A stretch of 64,000 nt of DNA from Clostridiales bacterium (GCA_022508285.1 JAFLVN010000003.1:107023-171022); one strand, 5' to 3'; counted from the first letter of the stretch, positions 1-8,992 are shown. The notes: generated from the sequence alone by a model not told the origin. Made by a program: numbers and translations.

Positions 1-1183
1 ACAGAATGGATACTCCCATACTCACGCTACTGTGAAGCCCCTTAGCCGAGCTGTTTACTTCTGCTTTTGCCATTTCAAAGGTGCGATAGAATACGTTGGT
101 CAATTCACTCGTTTTAATCATGTCACCCTTTTTGAAAAGTCCGTTAAACACAATCTTCTCGTACTTTGTAGCTGTTTCGGGCAGATTTTTTATTCGGATT
201 AAAGTCGGATTATCCTTGTTGTCAAGGTTAATCTTTAAGTAGCCCTTGTCAGCCCAGTAGAATATGAGTGCGGTAACGTCCTCCGAGTTCACCTTGTTGT
301 CAATCAACTTTCCCATCATCAGCGGATCCATGCCTTCGGGGGCTTCAAAATTGACTATCGGCGTAAGAGTTATTTTATTGAACACAAACAGTTTGAGAAC
401 AATCAATATTACTAAAACAGCCGCCGCGGCAATCACAAACCAGTAGGGGGTAAAGTCGAAGTATGCGTGAATACTGCCGCTTTCAAAAGCTATGTCAAAC
501 GTTATTCCCTCGAACTTGTTCAGATTTGTTGCCGAAGTCGTTAAAACCGTTCTGCCGTTTTCCAAGGTATCTGCAACGAAATTTGTATCCCATTCTTTCG
601 TGTTACCTTCCCAGCGTTTAGCCGAAACATACCCTTTGGGCAATATTAACTTTACCGTAGCGCTTTTAATTTCGCAGTCGTTGCCGAATCCGATAGGGTT
701 AAGGGACAACACGTTTTTGTTGACGTAGGAATTACTGATAAAGTAATCGTAAGTAATGCAATACGTTTCGTTCTTACCTGTTTTTATTGCATAACTGCCT
801 ATGTCTATCGTTATGAACGAGTTATCCTCGATTTTTACATCGTAAGGAACGTCTGTCCCGCCCGATAAAAGCTCGACTCCCGTAACTTTAATATTTTTTA
901 CCTGCGCACCGCCGTTGACGGGTATATCCCGCAAGAGCCCCGTGCTTTTTCTGCCCATATAGTGGACGTTTATTATTTCTTTGACGGCAATGGAACAGTC
1001 GTTTGAAATATCGTACTCCACGTCATAACTTTCAAACTCGTACAGATAGTCTATGTCGGTGGAGGTTGACGACGGTACGGCAGCCATGCTACAAGCCGAA
1101 AAAATCATTGCTCCGCCCAAAATGAATATAACGGAAAATAGCGCCGCAATACAGTGTAAGGGCTTGATTTTAACTTTTTTCAT
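1..1183 (-). CDS. DUF2207 membrane protein, C-terminus outside window
   Basis: The leftward reading frame is open from an ATG at 1183 to the window edge (about 394 codons), so the gene is partial. It has an N-terminal hydrophobic signal segment ending in a lipobox-like FSAC near residue 31, then a long beta-rich extracellular region of the DUF2207 type (about residues 40-240), a membrane helix (about 250-270) and the start of the cytoplasmic part. A GGAG ribosome binding site lies just upstream. It follows lemA by 49 bp, the usual LemA/DUF2207 pairing, so one transcript is likely. The molecular function of DUF2207 proteins is unknown. The short rightward frames over this stretch are antisense shadows. 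Confidence 0.8.
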   Translation of the reverse strand, partial: MKKVKIKPLHCIAALFSVIFILGGAMIFSACSMAAVPSSTSTDIDYLYEFESYDVEYDISNDCSIAVKEIINVHYMGRKSTGLLRDIPVNGGAQVKNIKVTGVELLSGGTDVPYDVKIEDNSFITIDIGSYAIKTGKNETYCITYDYFISNSYVNKNVLSLNPIGFGNDCEIKSATVKLILPKGYVSAKRWEGNTKEWDTNFVADTLENGRTVLTTSATNLNKFEGITFDIAFESGSIHAYFDFTPYWFVIAAAAVLVILIVLKLFVFNKITLTPIVNFEAPEGMDPLMMGKLIDNKVNSEDVTALIFYWADKGYLKINLDNKDNPTLIRIKNLPETATKYEKIVFNGLFKKGDMIKTSELTNVFYRTFEMAKAEVNSSAKGLHSSVSMGVSIL

Positions 1184-1232
1184 ATTGATATTTCTCCGCA
1201 GTCTTGCCTTAATCGGCATTCAGCTTAAATGT

Positions 1233-1829
1233 TTAAAACGAAACCTTAACGTTCTGTCTTTCGACGGCGTCTTCAACCTCAAAGTAGGGCTGTTTTTCAA
1301 GCTTCATCATCTTTGCGACTATGCTCGAAGGAATTGTTTCCCTCTTGGTGTTGAACGCCTTAACGATTCCGTTATAGTATTTGCGGGCGTTGGCAATTTC
1401 ACCCTCGAGTCCGCGCAAGTCGTTCTGAAGGCTCATAAAATTCTGATTAGCCTTCAGCTCGGGATATCTCTCCATTACCATATTAAAAGAACGGAGAGCC
1501 TGCGTAAGCTGGGCGTTTGCCTGCAATTTTTCTGCGGTGGTGTTAGCCGCCTGAGCATTTGCGCGCGCCTCGGTAACTCCGCGCAGAACGTCGCTCTCGT
1601 GTTTTGCGTAGCCTTTTACAGTTTCAACGAGATTAGGAATTAAGTCATATCTCTTTTTAAGATATACGTCCATAGTCGAAAAGGCTTCCTCAACCGACGA
1701 GCGCAACGAAACAAATTTGTTGTGGGTGGAAATGTACCAAGCAACCAGAATTATGAGAAGCAGGACCAATACGACTGCGACTACAATTCCGACAATTGCG
1801 CCTGTTCCCAATGCAGCAAGTAAATTCAT
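1233..1829 (-). CDS. lemA: LemA family protein
   Basis: 198 residues, the normal length for the family. One N-terminal membrane helix (about residues 10-33) is followed by a helical domain carrying the LemA signature: YISTHNKFVSLRSSVEEAF, then the conserved KKRYDLIPNLVETVKGYAKHE and, late in the protein, ARKYYNGIVKAFN. The AGGAG site just upstream of the ATG supports this start. It lies 13 bp after the nudix gene and 49 bp before the DUF2207 gene, forming a compact leftward operon. LemA proteins are membrane-anchored helical bundles, often found beside DUF2207 proteins; their biochemical role is not established. Confidence 0.92.
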   Translation of the reverse strand: MNLLAALGTGAIVGIVVAVVLVLLLIILVAWYISTHNKFVSLRSSVEEAFSTMDVYLKKRYDLIPNLVETVKGYAKHESDVLRGVTEARANAQAANTTAEKLQANAQLTQALRSFNMVMERYPELKANQNFMSLQNDLRGLEGEIANARKYYNGIVKAFNTKRETIPSSIVAKMMKLEKQPYFEVEDAVERQNVKVSF

Positions 1830-1842
1830 AAGTAAACTCCTT

Positions 1843-2337
1843 TTAATTAAATTTTTTTATTTCCGTCAGAGCGTTCTTTAAAAACGTCTCTGCAGTAGAA
1901 TTTTTCTTTATAGCGCCAAGCGCTTCGGAGAGGGGGAACCATTTAATTTCCTCAAGCTCTTTCTTGTTAATCTGCGCCTCGCCGTCTTCGGCAATCATCA
2001 AAAAGTTCAGCATAAGCACATTGCTCGGCTCGTGATAGCGGGAAGACATGTATTTAGCCTTAACCGTATTTAAATTAGTCTCTTCTTTAAATTCGCGTGC
2101 CACGGCTTTTTCGGCTGTTTCACCCTTTTTTATGTATCCCGCAAACAGAATGTAATCCTCCTGCCCGATATGCTTCGCAAGAAGAATTTTATCTCTGGTA
2201 CGGTTTGTTACAACCATACTCACAGCGGTGGCGTATTGCGGAAAGCGGAACTCTCCGCAGTTCTTGCAATAGGGAATTAGCCCTTCGCCGTCGGCAAACA
2301 TTAAGGTGAGCGGCTGCCCGCACTCAACGCAAAACAT
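1843..2337 (-). CDS. Nudix hydrolase with N-terminal zinc ribbon
   Basis: 164 residues. An N-terminal zinc ribbon (C3, C6, C24, C27) precedes a Nudix domain. The Nudix box runs G67 to L89 (GYIKKGE then REFKEETNL), keeping the metal-binding REUxEE core with N in place of the usual G. The architecture resembles NudC-type NAD(H)/NADH pyrophosphatases and mRNA decappers, but the protein is short and I do not see the SQPWPFPxS motif of true NudC, so the substrate is open. AAGGAG precedes the ATG. It heads the lemA operon and has its own promoter at 2368-2396. Confidence 0.85.
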   Translation of the reverse strand: MFCVECGQPLTLMFADGEGLIPYCKNCGEFRFPQYATAVSMVVTNRTRDKILLAKHIGQEDYILFAGYIKKGETAEKAVAREFKEETNLNTVKAKYMSSRYHEPSNVLMLNFLMIAEDGEAQINKKELEEIKWFPLSEALGAIKKNSTAETFLKNALTEIKKFN

Positions 2338-2367
2338 AATTAAGCTCCTTAATTAAAATACACTATT

Positions 2368-2396
2368 ATTATATATCAAACTTTCCGAAATTTCAA
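2368..2396 (-). promoter_or_regulatory. Sigma-A type promoter of the nudix-lemA operon
   Basis: On the minus strand TTGAAA, 17 bp spacer, TATAAT, about 30 bp upstream of the nudix start codon. Confidence 0.7.
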
Positions 2397-2423
2397 TACT
2401 GTTTGCGTAATTTAGTATAATCG

Positions 2424-2452
2424 TTGACATATTTTTTACGGTATAGTATAAT
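2424..2452 (+). promoter_or_regulatory. Sigma-A type promoter of the UDP-sugar pyrophosphorylase
   Basis: TTGACA, exact 17 bp spacer, TATAAT, about 58 bp upstream of the start at 2511. Confidence 0.8.
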
Positions 2453-2510
2453 AAAATTTAATCAAAGAGTAAAAAATACACTGTGAAAGCGGTATTAAAA
2501 GGGTTTTGCA

Positions 2511-3728
2511 ATGGATTACAAAACAGCCGAAAAATATCTTAAAGATATAGGGCAGGAGCAGCTTTTAGATTACTTTAACGAGCTCTCGATAAGTGAACAA
2601 AGTCAGCTTTTGGAGGATATCCAAAAAACCGATTTTTCCGTACTTGAAAATATCGGCAAAAAATCCGCAAAGCCCCGAGGCAAAATAACTCCCATTGACG
2701 CCGTGAGCTTTGCCGAAATTGCCCAAAACAGGCAACAATTCGAAAAAGAGGGATTAAAGCTTCTCTCCGAAGGCAAGGTTTGCGCACTGCTTTTGGCGGG
2801 CGGACAGGGCACGAGGTTGGGTTTCGACAAGCCCAAGGGCATGTTTAATATGGGATTGAGTCGCAATCTTCCCATATTTCAGATTCTTATGAACAATATG
2901 TCTGAAAGCGCCGTCCGTGCCGGTAGATACTTTCCGGTGTTTATAATGACGAGTTCTATAAACAACGCCGACACGGTAAAGTATTTCGAGGACAACGATT
3001 ACTTCGGCTACCCCAAAGAGAAGGTGTATTTCTATATTCAAAGCGAAACCCCCGCATGCTCGTACGACGGCAAAGTGTATCTCGATAAAAAGCACCGCAT
3101 AGCCCTCTCTCCCAACGGGAACGGCGGCTGGTATTCGTCGCTTGTGGCAAGCGGACTTAATAAAGTGCTTGAAAAAGAGAAAATCGAGTGGATAAACCTT
3201 TTTGGAGTCGATAATGTGTTGCAGCGAATCTGCGACCCCGTGTTCATAGGTGCAACCGCCCTGAAAAACTGCGGATGCGGCGCAAAGGTAGTCAATAAAG
3301 TGAGCCCCGATGAAAAAGTGGGCGTCATGTGCAAAGAAGACGGCAAGCCCTCGGTCATCGAGTATTACGAGATGGACGCCGACCTTAAAAACCAAAGAGA
3401 GAACGGCGAACTCGTCTACCGTCACGGAGTTATACTGAATTATTTATTCAACTTGCGTGCGCTTGCCGCAACCGTATCATGCAAACTTCCGTACCACCTT
3501 GCCGAAAAGGCTATCGCTCACATGGAAAACGGCGAGCGGGTGATTCCCGCAAAACCCTGCGGCTACAAATTTGAAACGCTTGCCGTGGATATGGTAAAGC
3601 TCACGGGCAGCGCAATTGCCTTTGAAGTGGAGCGCGAGCGCGAGTTTGCGCCCGTAAAAAACGCAACGGGCGCCGACAGCGTAGACACGGCTCGCAATCT
3701 TTTAATTAAAAACGGAGTAAAATTATGA
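2511..3728 (+). CDS. UDPGP-family UTP--sugar-1-phosphate uridylyltransferase
   Basis: 405 residues. The N-terminal helical region (KTAEKYLKDIGQEQLLDYF) and the nucleotide-binding motif LAGGQGTRLGFDKPKG (about residues 95-110) are those of the eukaryotic-type UDPGP family (UDP-GlcNAc/UDP-glucose pyrophosphorylases), not of the bacterial GalU or GlmU families. It should make a UDP-sugar from UTP and a hexose or HexNAc 1-phosphate in the cytoplasm; which sugar cannot be told from sequence. Later motifs such as GVDNVL and FGYPKEKVYFYIQ fit the family. The stop codon overlaps the next start (ATGA), so the downstream protease gene is translationally coupled. Confidence 0.88.
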   Translation: MDYKTAEKYLKDIGQEQLLDYFNELSISEQSQLLEDIQKTDFSVLENIGKKSAKPRGKITPIDAVSFAEIAQNRQQFEKEGLKLLSEGKVCALLLAGGQGTRLGFDKPKGMFNMGLSRNLPIFQILMNNMSESAVRAGRYFPVFIMTSSINNADTVKYFEDNDYFGYPKEKVYFYIQSETPACSYDGKVYLDKKHRIALSPNGNGGWYSSLVASGLNKVLEKEKIEWINLFGVDNVLQRICDPVFIGATALKNCGCGAKVVNKVSPDEKVGVMCKEDGKPSVIEYYEMDADLKNQRENGELVYRHGVILNYLFNLRALAATVSCKLPYHLAEKAIAHMENGERVIPAKPCGYKFETLAVDMVKLTGSAIAFEVEREREFAPVKNATGADSVDTARNLLIKNGVKL

Positions 3729-4990
3729 AAAAATTTATTTGCGCTCTTCTCGCCTCTGTCGTGCTTTTCGCCTGTGCTTTGGGCGGTTGCGGACTGTTTA
3801 GCCGAAATGGTAGAGACGGTATAGACGGTCAGGACTTAAACATATACGATATTTACGAGAAGACGAATGAAGAACGCAAGAAGGCGGGATTGGAACAACT
3901 CGACTTTTTCGAATTTCTGAAGGAATATTTGCATTACGATTTTGAATATTCCGAAGACGACATGCAGGCAGTTATAAACCGCTCCCTTCTTTCATCGGTA
4001 AATATATACACACGTTTTAACCATTTCAGCAGCGATTATTATGCCGGTTCGGGCGTTATAGTCGATATAAATAAATCTTCGGGAGACGCATACATTGTAA
4101 CCAACGCTCACGTTGTTTTGGATGTGAGCGCTACTGCTAAAACTCCGATAGAAATTATAGTCTATCTCTACGGCAACGAATTCACCGATATGGAATTGGA
4201 AAACGTTAAGCTTGTTGCGTATTCCATTTCATACGATATCGCGCTTTTAAAGGTTACAGGCAGTAACATATTAAAAAACAGCGATGCCCGTGCAGCTGTC
4301 TTTGCGGAGAGTGAAAACGTCTACGTCGGTGAAAAGGTTTACACCGTCGGCAATCCCGGCGGTATGGGGCTCTCTGCTACGACGGGAATAATCAGTAAAG
4401 AGAGCGAGCTTATAGCCGTTGACTTTGCCGAGGATACCGGGGCGGAAAACGTTTACAGAGTAATGCGTACGGATGCGGCGTCCAACGGCGGCAATTCGGG
4501 CGGTGCGCTGTACGACAGTTCCGGAAGAATTGTGGGCATAGTCAATGCAAAGGACGCCGACCCTTACAACGAAAATATCGGCTATGCGCTGTGCGGCTCT
4601 TACGTAAAAAGACTGTGGAAGCTGATGAAAGACAGCTATACCGGAAGCGTTAAATCGGGCGTACGCTGCGCAGTATTTCCCGCACAGTATACGTATACCT
4701 CTAAAGCGTATTTTGATAGTAATACTAATCTTACCGAAATACGTGACGAAATAACGGTTTTCTTATCATACGGCAATCTGAAATCAGGCGATAAAATGAA
4801 GCACATAAAAATTTTTTACGGCTCGGGCGACGACGAGACCGTGGTGGAGGATATTGATATAACCCGCTACTATAATCTGGACGACGTAATGCTTTCCGCA
4901 AGATCGGGCTACAAAATAATCTATACGGTTGAAAGGGGAGGCGAAACTGTAAAAGTTACCGCCGACCCCGTATTCGAAAACTTCGTGTAA
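3725..4990 (+). CDS. Trypsin-like (HtrA/S1C-type) serine protease lipoprotein
   Basis: 421 residues. Signal peptide with lipobox ALGGC (Cys about residue 21), so probably a surface lipoprotein. A short Gly-Asp stretch (GRDGIDGQD) and a helix with IYDIYEK lead to a chymotrypsin-fold domain with all triad signatures: TNAHVV (His), SYDIALLKV (Asp) and SNGGNSGGALY (Ser). No PDZ domain is visible; instead an unassigned beta-rich domain of about 130 residues ends the protein. It overlaps the UDP-sugar pyrophosphorylase gene by 4 bp. A role in surface protein quality control or processing is inferred from the family only. Confidence 0.85.
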   Translation: MKKFICALLASVVLFACALGGCGLFSRNGRDGIDGQDLNIYDIYEKTNEERKKAGLEQLDFFEFLKEYLHYDFEYSEDDMQAVINRSLLSSVNIYTRFNHFSSDYYAGSGVIVDINKSSGDAYIVTNAHVVLDVSATAKTPIEIIVYLYGNEFTDMELENVKLVAYSISYDIALLKVTGSNILKNSDARAAVFAESENVYVGEKVYTVGNPGGMGLSATTGIISKESELIAVDFAEDTGAENVYRVMRTDAASNGGNSGGALYDSSGRIVGIVNAKDADPYNENIGYALCGSYVKRLWKLMKDSYTGSVKSGVRCAVFPAQYTYTSKAYFDSNTNLTEIRDEITVFLSYGNLKSGDKMKHIKIFYGSGDDETVVEDIDITRYYNLDDVMLSARSGYKIIYTVERGGETVKVTADPVFENFV

Positions 4991-4997
4991 AACTGAT

Positions 4998-5025
4998 AAA
5001 AAGCGGCGCAAATGCGCCGCTTTTT
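4998..5025 (+). terminator. Intrinsic terminator after the protease gene
   Basis: AAAAGCGGCGCA, 2-nt loop, TGCGCCGCTTTTT. The stem is GC-rich with a T tract, 8 bp after the stop. Confidence 0.85.
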
Positions 5026-5033
5026 GCTACCGC

Positions 5034-5154
5034 CAACTGCGGATAAGCATCGCAATATTGCGTTGAACTCCGTGCCGCCTTGGTTGTGTACTTCTGTGTA
5101 CACGCCCTGCGGACGGTACTCGTTCGCCTTGTCTTGCTCGCTTCTCCGCAGTTG
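5034..5154 (+). repeat. Dispersed hairpin repeat, copy 1
   Basis: 121 bp element bounded by inverted arms CAACTGCGGATAAGC and GCTTCTCCGCAGTTG (14 of 15 pair). The centre folds as GTGTAC-ttctgt-GTACAC. It shares the backbone (CTCCG...GCC, CTTGTCTTGCTCG) with copies at 17927, 26086 and 28848 and sits between the protease terminator and convergent smpB. Confidence 0.85.
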
Positions 5155-5172
5155 CATTAAATACGATTTTTG

Positions 5173-5622
5173 CTATTTATAATTTTTTAATTCTCTGTCA
5201 AGCGCACGCTTCTGGTCTCGCTCGGCAATCGTGCGCTTTTTATCGTAGTTCTGCTTGCCCTTGCAAAGAGCTATTTCCACCTTTACAAGACTCCCCGAAA
5301 AGTAGAGGGAAAGGGGCACGAGAGTAAAGCCCTTTTCGTTAATTTTTCCCGCAAGCTTGGCAATTTCCGACTTGTGCATAAGTAGCCGTCTATCCCGCTT
5401 GGAGTCCTTTGTGGAAAATGCCCCCGCCTTGTCGTACACGGGGATATGCAGGTTTTTTATAGTCAGCTCGCCGCCTCGCAAAAAGCAGAAACTGTCCTTT
5501 AAATTACAGTTTCCCGCACGCAGGGACTTGACTTCCGAGCCTTCCAAAACTATTCCCGCCTCGTATTTTTCGAGAATAAAATATTCGTAATTTGCGTATC
5601 TGTTGTATGCTATCTGTTTCAT
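5173..5622 (-). CDS. smpB: SsrA-binding protein SmpB
   Basis: 149 residues, normal length. Characteristic segments are present: the N-terminal NRYANYEYFILEKYEAGIVL, GSEVKSLRAGNCNLKDSF, and the basic C-terminal tail beginning GKQNYDKKRTIAERD, which inserts into the mRNA channel during trans-translation. The protein binds tmRNA and rescues stalled ribosomes. It lies 39 bp downstream of rnr in the same direction, matching the secG-rnr-smpB order of Firmicutes and the joint role of RNase R and SmpB in degrading non-stop mRNA. No ssrA gene was recognised nearby. Confidence 0.97.
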   Translation of the reverse strand: MKQIAYNRYANYEYFILEKYEAGIVLEGSEVKSLRAGNCNLKDSFCFLRGGELTIKNLHIPVYDKAGAFSTKDSKRDRRLLMHKSEIAKLAGKINEKGFTLVPLSLYFSGSLVKVEIALCKGKQNYDKKRTIAERDQKRALDRELKNYK

Positions 5623-5661
5623 TTTAAAAATTATATCACAAAAATTTATTTCGGTAAACAG

Positions 5662-7593
5662 TTAAAGGCAAACTTTCATAATAACTTTCATTCTGCCGAG
5701 GTCGCACGATACAATCTGCACCCGTATGCTGTCGCCTATGCGGAAGCGGTGCTTTGCGCCCTTTAAAATATATTTGCCTTCAAGGTATTCATACCTGTCC
5801 GCAGGCAAATCTTCGATGGGTACAACGCCCTCTACGGTGTTTTCGAGCTCGCAGTAAATTCCGTGGGAAGTGACGCCGGAAATCACTCCGTCAAACTCCT
5901 CGCCGATCCGCTCGCTCATATATGCAAGCTTATAGAGGTCGTCCACGTTACGCTCGGCCTGGTCGGCTATACGCTCCTTTTCCGAGCAGTCAGTGCCCGC
6001 CTTTTCAAGCAGCGGAACATATGCTGAGCGAGCTTTGCCGCCGTCGCCGTGCAGCTCGCATTTCAAAGCCCTGTGCACGAACAGGTCGGGATATCTTCTG
6101 ATGGGAGAAGTAAAGTGGCAGTAGCACTCCGAAGCAAGCCCGAAGTGTTTAAGATTATCACCGCAGTATCTCGCCTTCTGCATACTCCTGAGCATAACTT
6201 TATTTACAACCGAAGAATAGGGCTTGTCCGCAGCTTCGGTCAGAATCCTGCGGAAGTCTTTAGGCTCGGGATTGTTGCAATCGCCTTTGGCGTTTATACC
6301 GAGATCCCGCAAAAACGCAAACAAATCGGCAGTCTTTTCGGGCGAAGGTTTTTCGTGAACACGGTACAGGCAGGGTAGCTTTTTACTCTGCATAAACTCT
6401 GCAACCGCCTCGTTTGCAGATATCATAAATTGCTCGATAATTCTCTGCGATATCGTTCTTTGTGCGGAAGGTATAAATATTTCGCCCTTTTCGTCAACGT
6501 ATATATGCGCTTCTTTAACGTCTAACTCAACGCCGCCTCTGTCGGCACGCCTCTCTTCGAGAATAAGGCATAAATCCTTCATAAGCCCGACACGTTCGGC
6601 TATATCGGCATATTTTTCGCACAGTGCGCTATCTCCCTCGCATATCGCCGTTACGTCGGGGTAGGTCATCTTGTGGCGGCTGCATATAACGCTTTCAAAA
6701 ATTTCGTAACTTTTACGCTTTCCGCTCTTATCGAAAGTCATTTCGCAGGTGAGGGTAAGCCTGTCTTCGCCCTCGTTCAGCGAGCAGATGCCGTTAGAAA
6801 GTTCTTTTGGCAGCATGGGCAGAACACGGTCGGGGAAGTAGACGGAAGTGCCACGCTCGTATGCCTCCTTATCGAGGTTGGAGCGAAATTTAACGTAGTG
6901 ACTCACGTCGGCTATATGCACGCCGAGCACATAGTTCCCGTCAACCATATCAATGCTTATCGCATCGTCGATATCCCTCGTGTCCTCGCCGTCTATCGTG
7001 AATATGATTTTATCCCGCAAATCCCGCCTGTTTTCAAGCGTGAGTACACTCTTTTGCGCTTTTTGCGCCTCTTTTATAACCTCGTCGGGAAATTCTTCCC
7101 TCAGTCCGTGCGCACGGATTATTGAAATTTCCTCCGAGTATAGGTCGCCCTCCTCGCCGAGTATTTCCAAAACTCTCCCGCCGGGCGCTCTGCCCTTTGG
7201 AAAAGAGGTAATCTCACACACGACTTTCTGACCGTCGGTTGCGCCGTACAGGCAGTCGCGCGGAATATACAGGGAGGGGCGGCGCATGTCGTCGGGGAAT
7301 ACCTTTGCCGACCTCCGCTCAAATACGAGTGTGCCGACAACGGGGGAGGGATTGCGCTCCAAAACCTTTACAATTACCGCCTCGTCAGCAGTGCCTTTGA
7401 TATGCGAAAACGCCACTTTATCGCCGTGGTATGCGCCGTTCAGTGAGTGGCGGGGCACAAAAAAATCGCTGCCGCCGCTATCGGGAGTAATAAAAGCAAA
7501 TCCTCTTTCGTTCGCCCGCACGATACCCGATTGAATATCTTTATAATGCGGCTTACTATTAAATTTTCTTCTCGTAAAATTCTGTCTTTTCAT
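5662..7593 (-). CDS. rnr: Ribonuclease R
   Basis: 643 residues. N-terminal cold-shock OB folds (GFAFITPDSGGSDFFVPR), the RNB catalytic domain with the acidic cluster DGEDTRDIDD (D201, D204, D207, D209, D210), and a C-terminal S1 domain (about residues 555-640). The lysine-rich tail of some RNase R proteins is missing: the protein ends just after S1. It is a processive 3'-5' exoribonuclease for structured RNA. No convincing Shine-Dalgarno precedes the ATG; an intrinsic-terminator-like hairpin ends only about 10 nt upstream. The start is still the best one because the alternative downstream methionines would remove the OB fold. Confidence 0.95.
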   Translation of the reverse strand: MKRQNFTRRKFNSKPHYKDIQSGIVRANERGFAFITPDSGGSDFFVPRHSLNGAYHGDKVAFSHIKGTADEAVIVKVLERNPSPVVGTLVFERRSAKVFPDDMRRPSLYIPRDCLYGATDGQKVVCEITSFPKGRAPGGRVLEILGEEGDLYSEEISIIRAHGLREEFPDEVIKEAQKAQKSVLTLENRRDLRDKIIFTIDGEDTRDIDDAISIDMVDGNYVLGVHIADVSHYVKFRSNLDKEAYERGTSVYFPDRVLPMLPKELSNGICSLNEGEDRLTLTCEMTFDKSGKRKSYEIFESVICSRHKMTYPDVTAICEGDSALCEKYADIAERVGLMKDLCLILEERRADRGGVELDVKEAHIYVDEKGEIFIPSAQRTISQRIIEQFMISANEAVAEFMQSKKLPCLYRVHEKPSPEKTADLFAFLRDLGINAKGDCNNPEPKDFRRILTEAADKPYSSVVNKVMLRSMQKARYCGDNLKHFGLASECYCHFTSPIRRYPDLFVHRALKCELHGDGGKARSAYVPLLEKAGTDCSEKERIADQAERNVDDLYKLAYMSERIGEEFDGVISGVTSHGIYCELENTVEGVVPIEDLPADRYEYLEGKYILKGAKHRFRIGDSIRVQIVSCDLGRMKVIMKVCL

Positions 7594-7602
7594 TGTAAAA
7601 AA

Positions 7603-7626
7603 GAAAGCGGCTTTTAAAGCCGCCTT
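7603..7626 (-). terminator. Hairpin plus U-tract between secG and rnr
   Basis: On the minus strand GGCGGCTTT then AAAGCCGC followed by TTTCTTTTTT. This is a canonical terminator shape, but its U-tract abuts the rnr start codon, so it may attenuate readthrough from secG into rnr. Confidence 0.75.
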
Positions 7627-7647
7627 TTGTACTTAAAATAAAACTTT

Positions 7648-7938
7648 TTAGCCGATTATCGAAGGGAATATAATCTGTACCACGTATACGGCTATTGCAA
7701 GCACTGCAATAACTGCAAGACAAATCCAAGTCCACTTTTTCAGCTTAGCTTCAAGGCTGTTGCCCTTGTGCTTGCCGAAGAAGGTTTCGCTGGATGCGGT
7801 TATACCCTGAATACCTTCGGAATTGCTCTTTTGGAAGAGTACCACGATAATGGATAAAAACGCCGTAATAAAAATAAGTATAAGGCATATTGAACACAGT
7901 ATAACGTATGTGTACCAAAGTGCGTTCATAAACTTCAC
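7648..7938 (-). CDS. secG: Preprotein translocase subunit SecG
   Basis: 96 residues, two membrane helices (about residues 10-35 and 67-90) joined by a cytoplasmic loop containing the family motif VLFQKSNSEGIQGITASSETFFGK. SecG is the accessory subunit of the SecYEG channel. A GAGGTGA ribosome binding site precedes the ATG, and a promoter lies at 7969-7997. It leads the secG-rnr-smpB group, a common order in Firmicutes, although a terminator-like hairpin separates it from rnr. Confidence 0.95.
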   Translation of the reverse strand: MKFMNALWYTYVILCSICLILIFITAFLSIIVVLFQKSNSEGIQGITASSETFFGKHKGNSLEAKLKKWTWICLAVIAVLAIAVYVVQIIFPSIIG

Positions 7939-7968
7939 CTCAATGGGTTTTTTCGTATTGCTTGTACG

Positions 7969-7997
7969 ATTATATCATAAGGCAAATCATTTTACAA
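7969..7997 (-). promoter_or_regulatory. Promoter of secG
   Basis: On the minus strand TTGTAA, 17 bp, TATAAT, about 30 bp upstream of the secG start codon. Confidence 0.7.
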
Positions 7998-8026
7998 TCA
8001 AAAAAGAGGGCATTTCAAAAAAATTT

Positions 8027-8986
8027 TTACTCTGTTTTTTTAATTTTAAATGCTTTTTCGCCGAATTTATTTATCACGAATATGCCGAGGCACACCAAAA
8101 CGAGCGCCGCAAGCGTAAACCAGCTCAAAAGCTGACTTGTTTCGCCGAGTATAATTGCCGAAAAAACCGCACCGAACAGCGGGTTTGTGCTTTTGAAAAC
8201 TGCAACCTTTGAAACGGGATTATATCTGAGCAAAAATCCCTGCAAGGTGAACGCACACGCCGAAAGAAACCCGAGGTATAAAAGCATAAACGCCGCACCG
8301 ACGTCGATATAGTTTATCCGCCCTCCCGCCGAAAGTCCTATTATAACCAAAAGTATTCCGCCGCATAAAAACTGCCAGCCGCAAAGAGCGGTAGTGTCTT
8401 CGTGCTTTGCAAAAATTTTAACAAGCCCCGCCGCAACCGCCGAAGATAGTCCCGAAAAAATTACGAACCCTTCGCCTATCAAGGTGAACTTAAAGCTGAA
8501 GTCGCCGCCGAGGTTGATTAAAACAACCCCGCCGAATCCCAAAACACACCCTAAAAGCTTAATGAGGTTAAACTTTTCCGTGCGGAATATAAAGCATGCG
8601 GCAAGAATGGTAAAAAATACGCCCAAGCCGTTTAAAACGGACGACTTAACTCCCGTACAGTTGGCAAGACCTATATAAAAAAATGTGTACTGCAACGCCG
8701 TCTGAAAAAGCGAAACGAGCCCTACACGCCACCAGTTTTTGGCCTTGGGCAGTAAAAATTTTTTCTTTGTAACGCTGCCGAAAATTATAACTAAAACGCC
8801 GGCAAGCGAAAACCTCGTTCCCGCAAACAGAATAAGGGTGGGCACGGAGGCGGTGTCGATATGGAAGAATTCATAGCCCTTTTTAACGCACGGGAATGCG
8901 CTGCCCCATAAAACGCAACAAAAAATTGCGCATATGCACACGACCCAAGTTTTTGAAAATGTTTTTTCTTTATCCTTGAATATCAC
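8027..8986 (-). CDS. EamA/DMT family transporter
   Basis: 319 residues with about ten hydrophobic helices in two EamA repeats, each starting with the family's entry motif (FCCVLWGSAFPCVKKG in the first half; LKFT-GEGFVIFSGLSSAVAAG in the second). Members export amino acids, nucleosides or other metabolites; the substrate is not predictable here. The frame starts at GTG 8986 without a Shine-Dalgarno, and a TATAAT lies just 6 nt upstream, so the mRNA may be leaderless. A GTG about 14 codons in would be an alternative start that keeps the first membrane helix. Confidence 0.85.
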   Translation of the reverse strand: MIFKDKEKTFSKTWVVCICAIFCCVLWGSAFPCVKKGYEFFHIDTASVPTLILFAGTRFSLAGVLVIIFGSVTKKKFLLPKAKNWWRVGLVSLFQTALQYTFFYIGLANCTGVKSSVLNGLGVFFTILAACFIFRTEKFNLIKLLGCVLGFGGVVLINLGGDFSFKFTLIGEGFVIFSGLSSAVAAGLVKIFAKHEDTTALCGWQFLCGGILLVIIGLSAGGRINYIDVGAAFMLLYLGFLSACAFTLQGFLLRYNPVSKVAVFKSTNPLFGAVFSAIILGETSQLLSWFTLAALVLVCLGIFVINKFGEKAFKIKKTE

Positions 8987-8992
8987 AATATC

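Noticed and set aside
264..728. Two short rightward frames over the first kilobase
   Set aside because: They lie antisense to the continuous DUF2207 reading frame on the minus strand and have no ribosome binding sites.
2754..3425. 223-codon leftward frame
   Set aside because: It lies opposite the UDP-sugar pyrophosphorylase, which has full family motifs.
5000..5700. tmRNA (ssrA) gene next to smpB
   Set aside because: No ALA-like tag reading frame or tRNA-like ends were found in the intergenic sequence.
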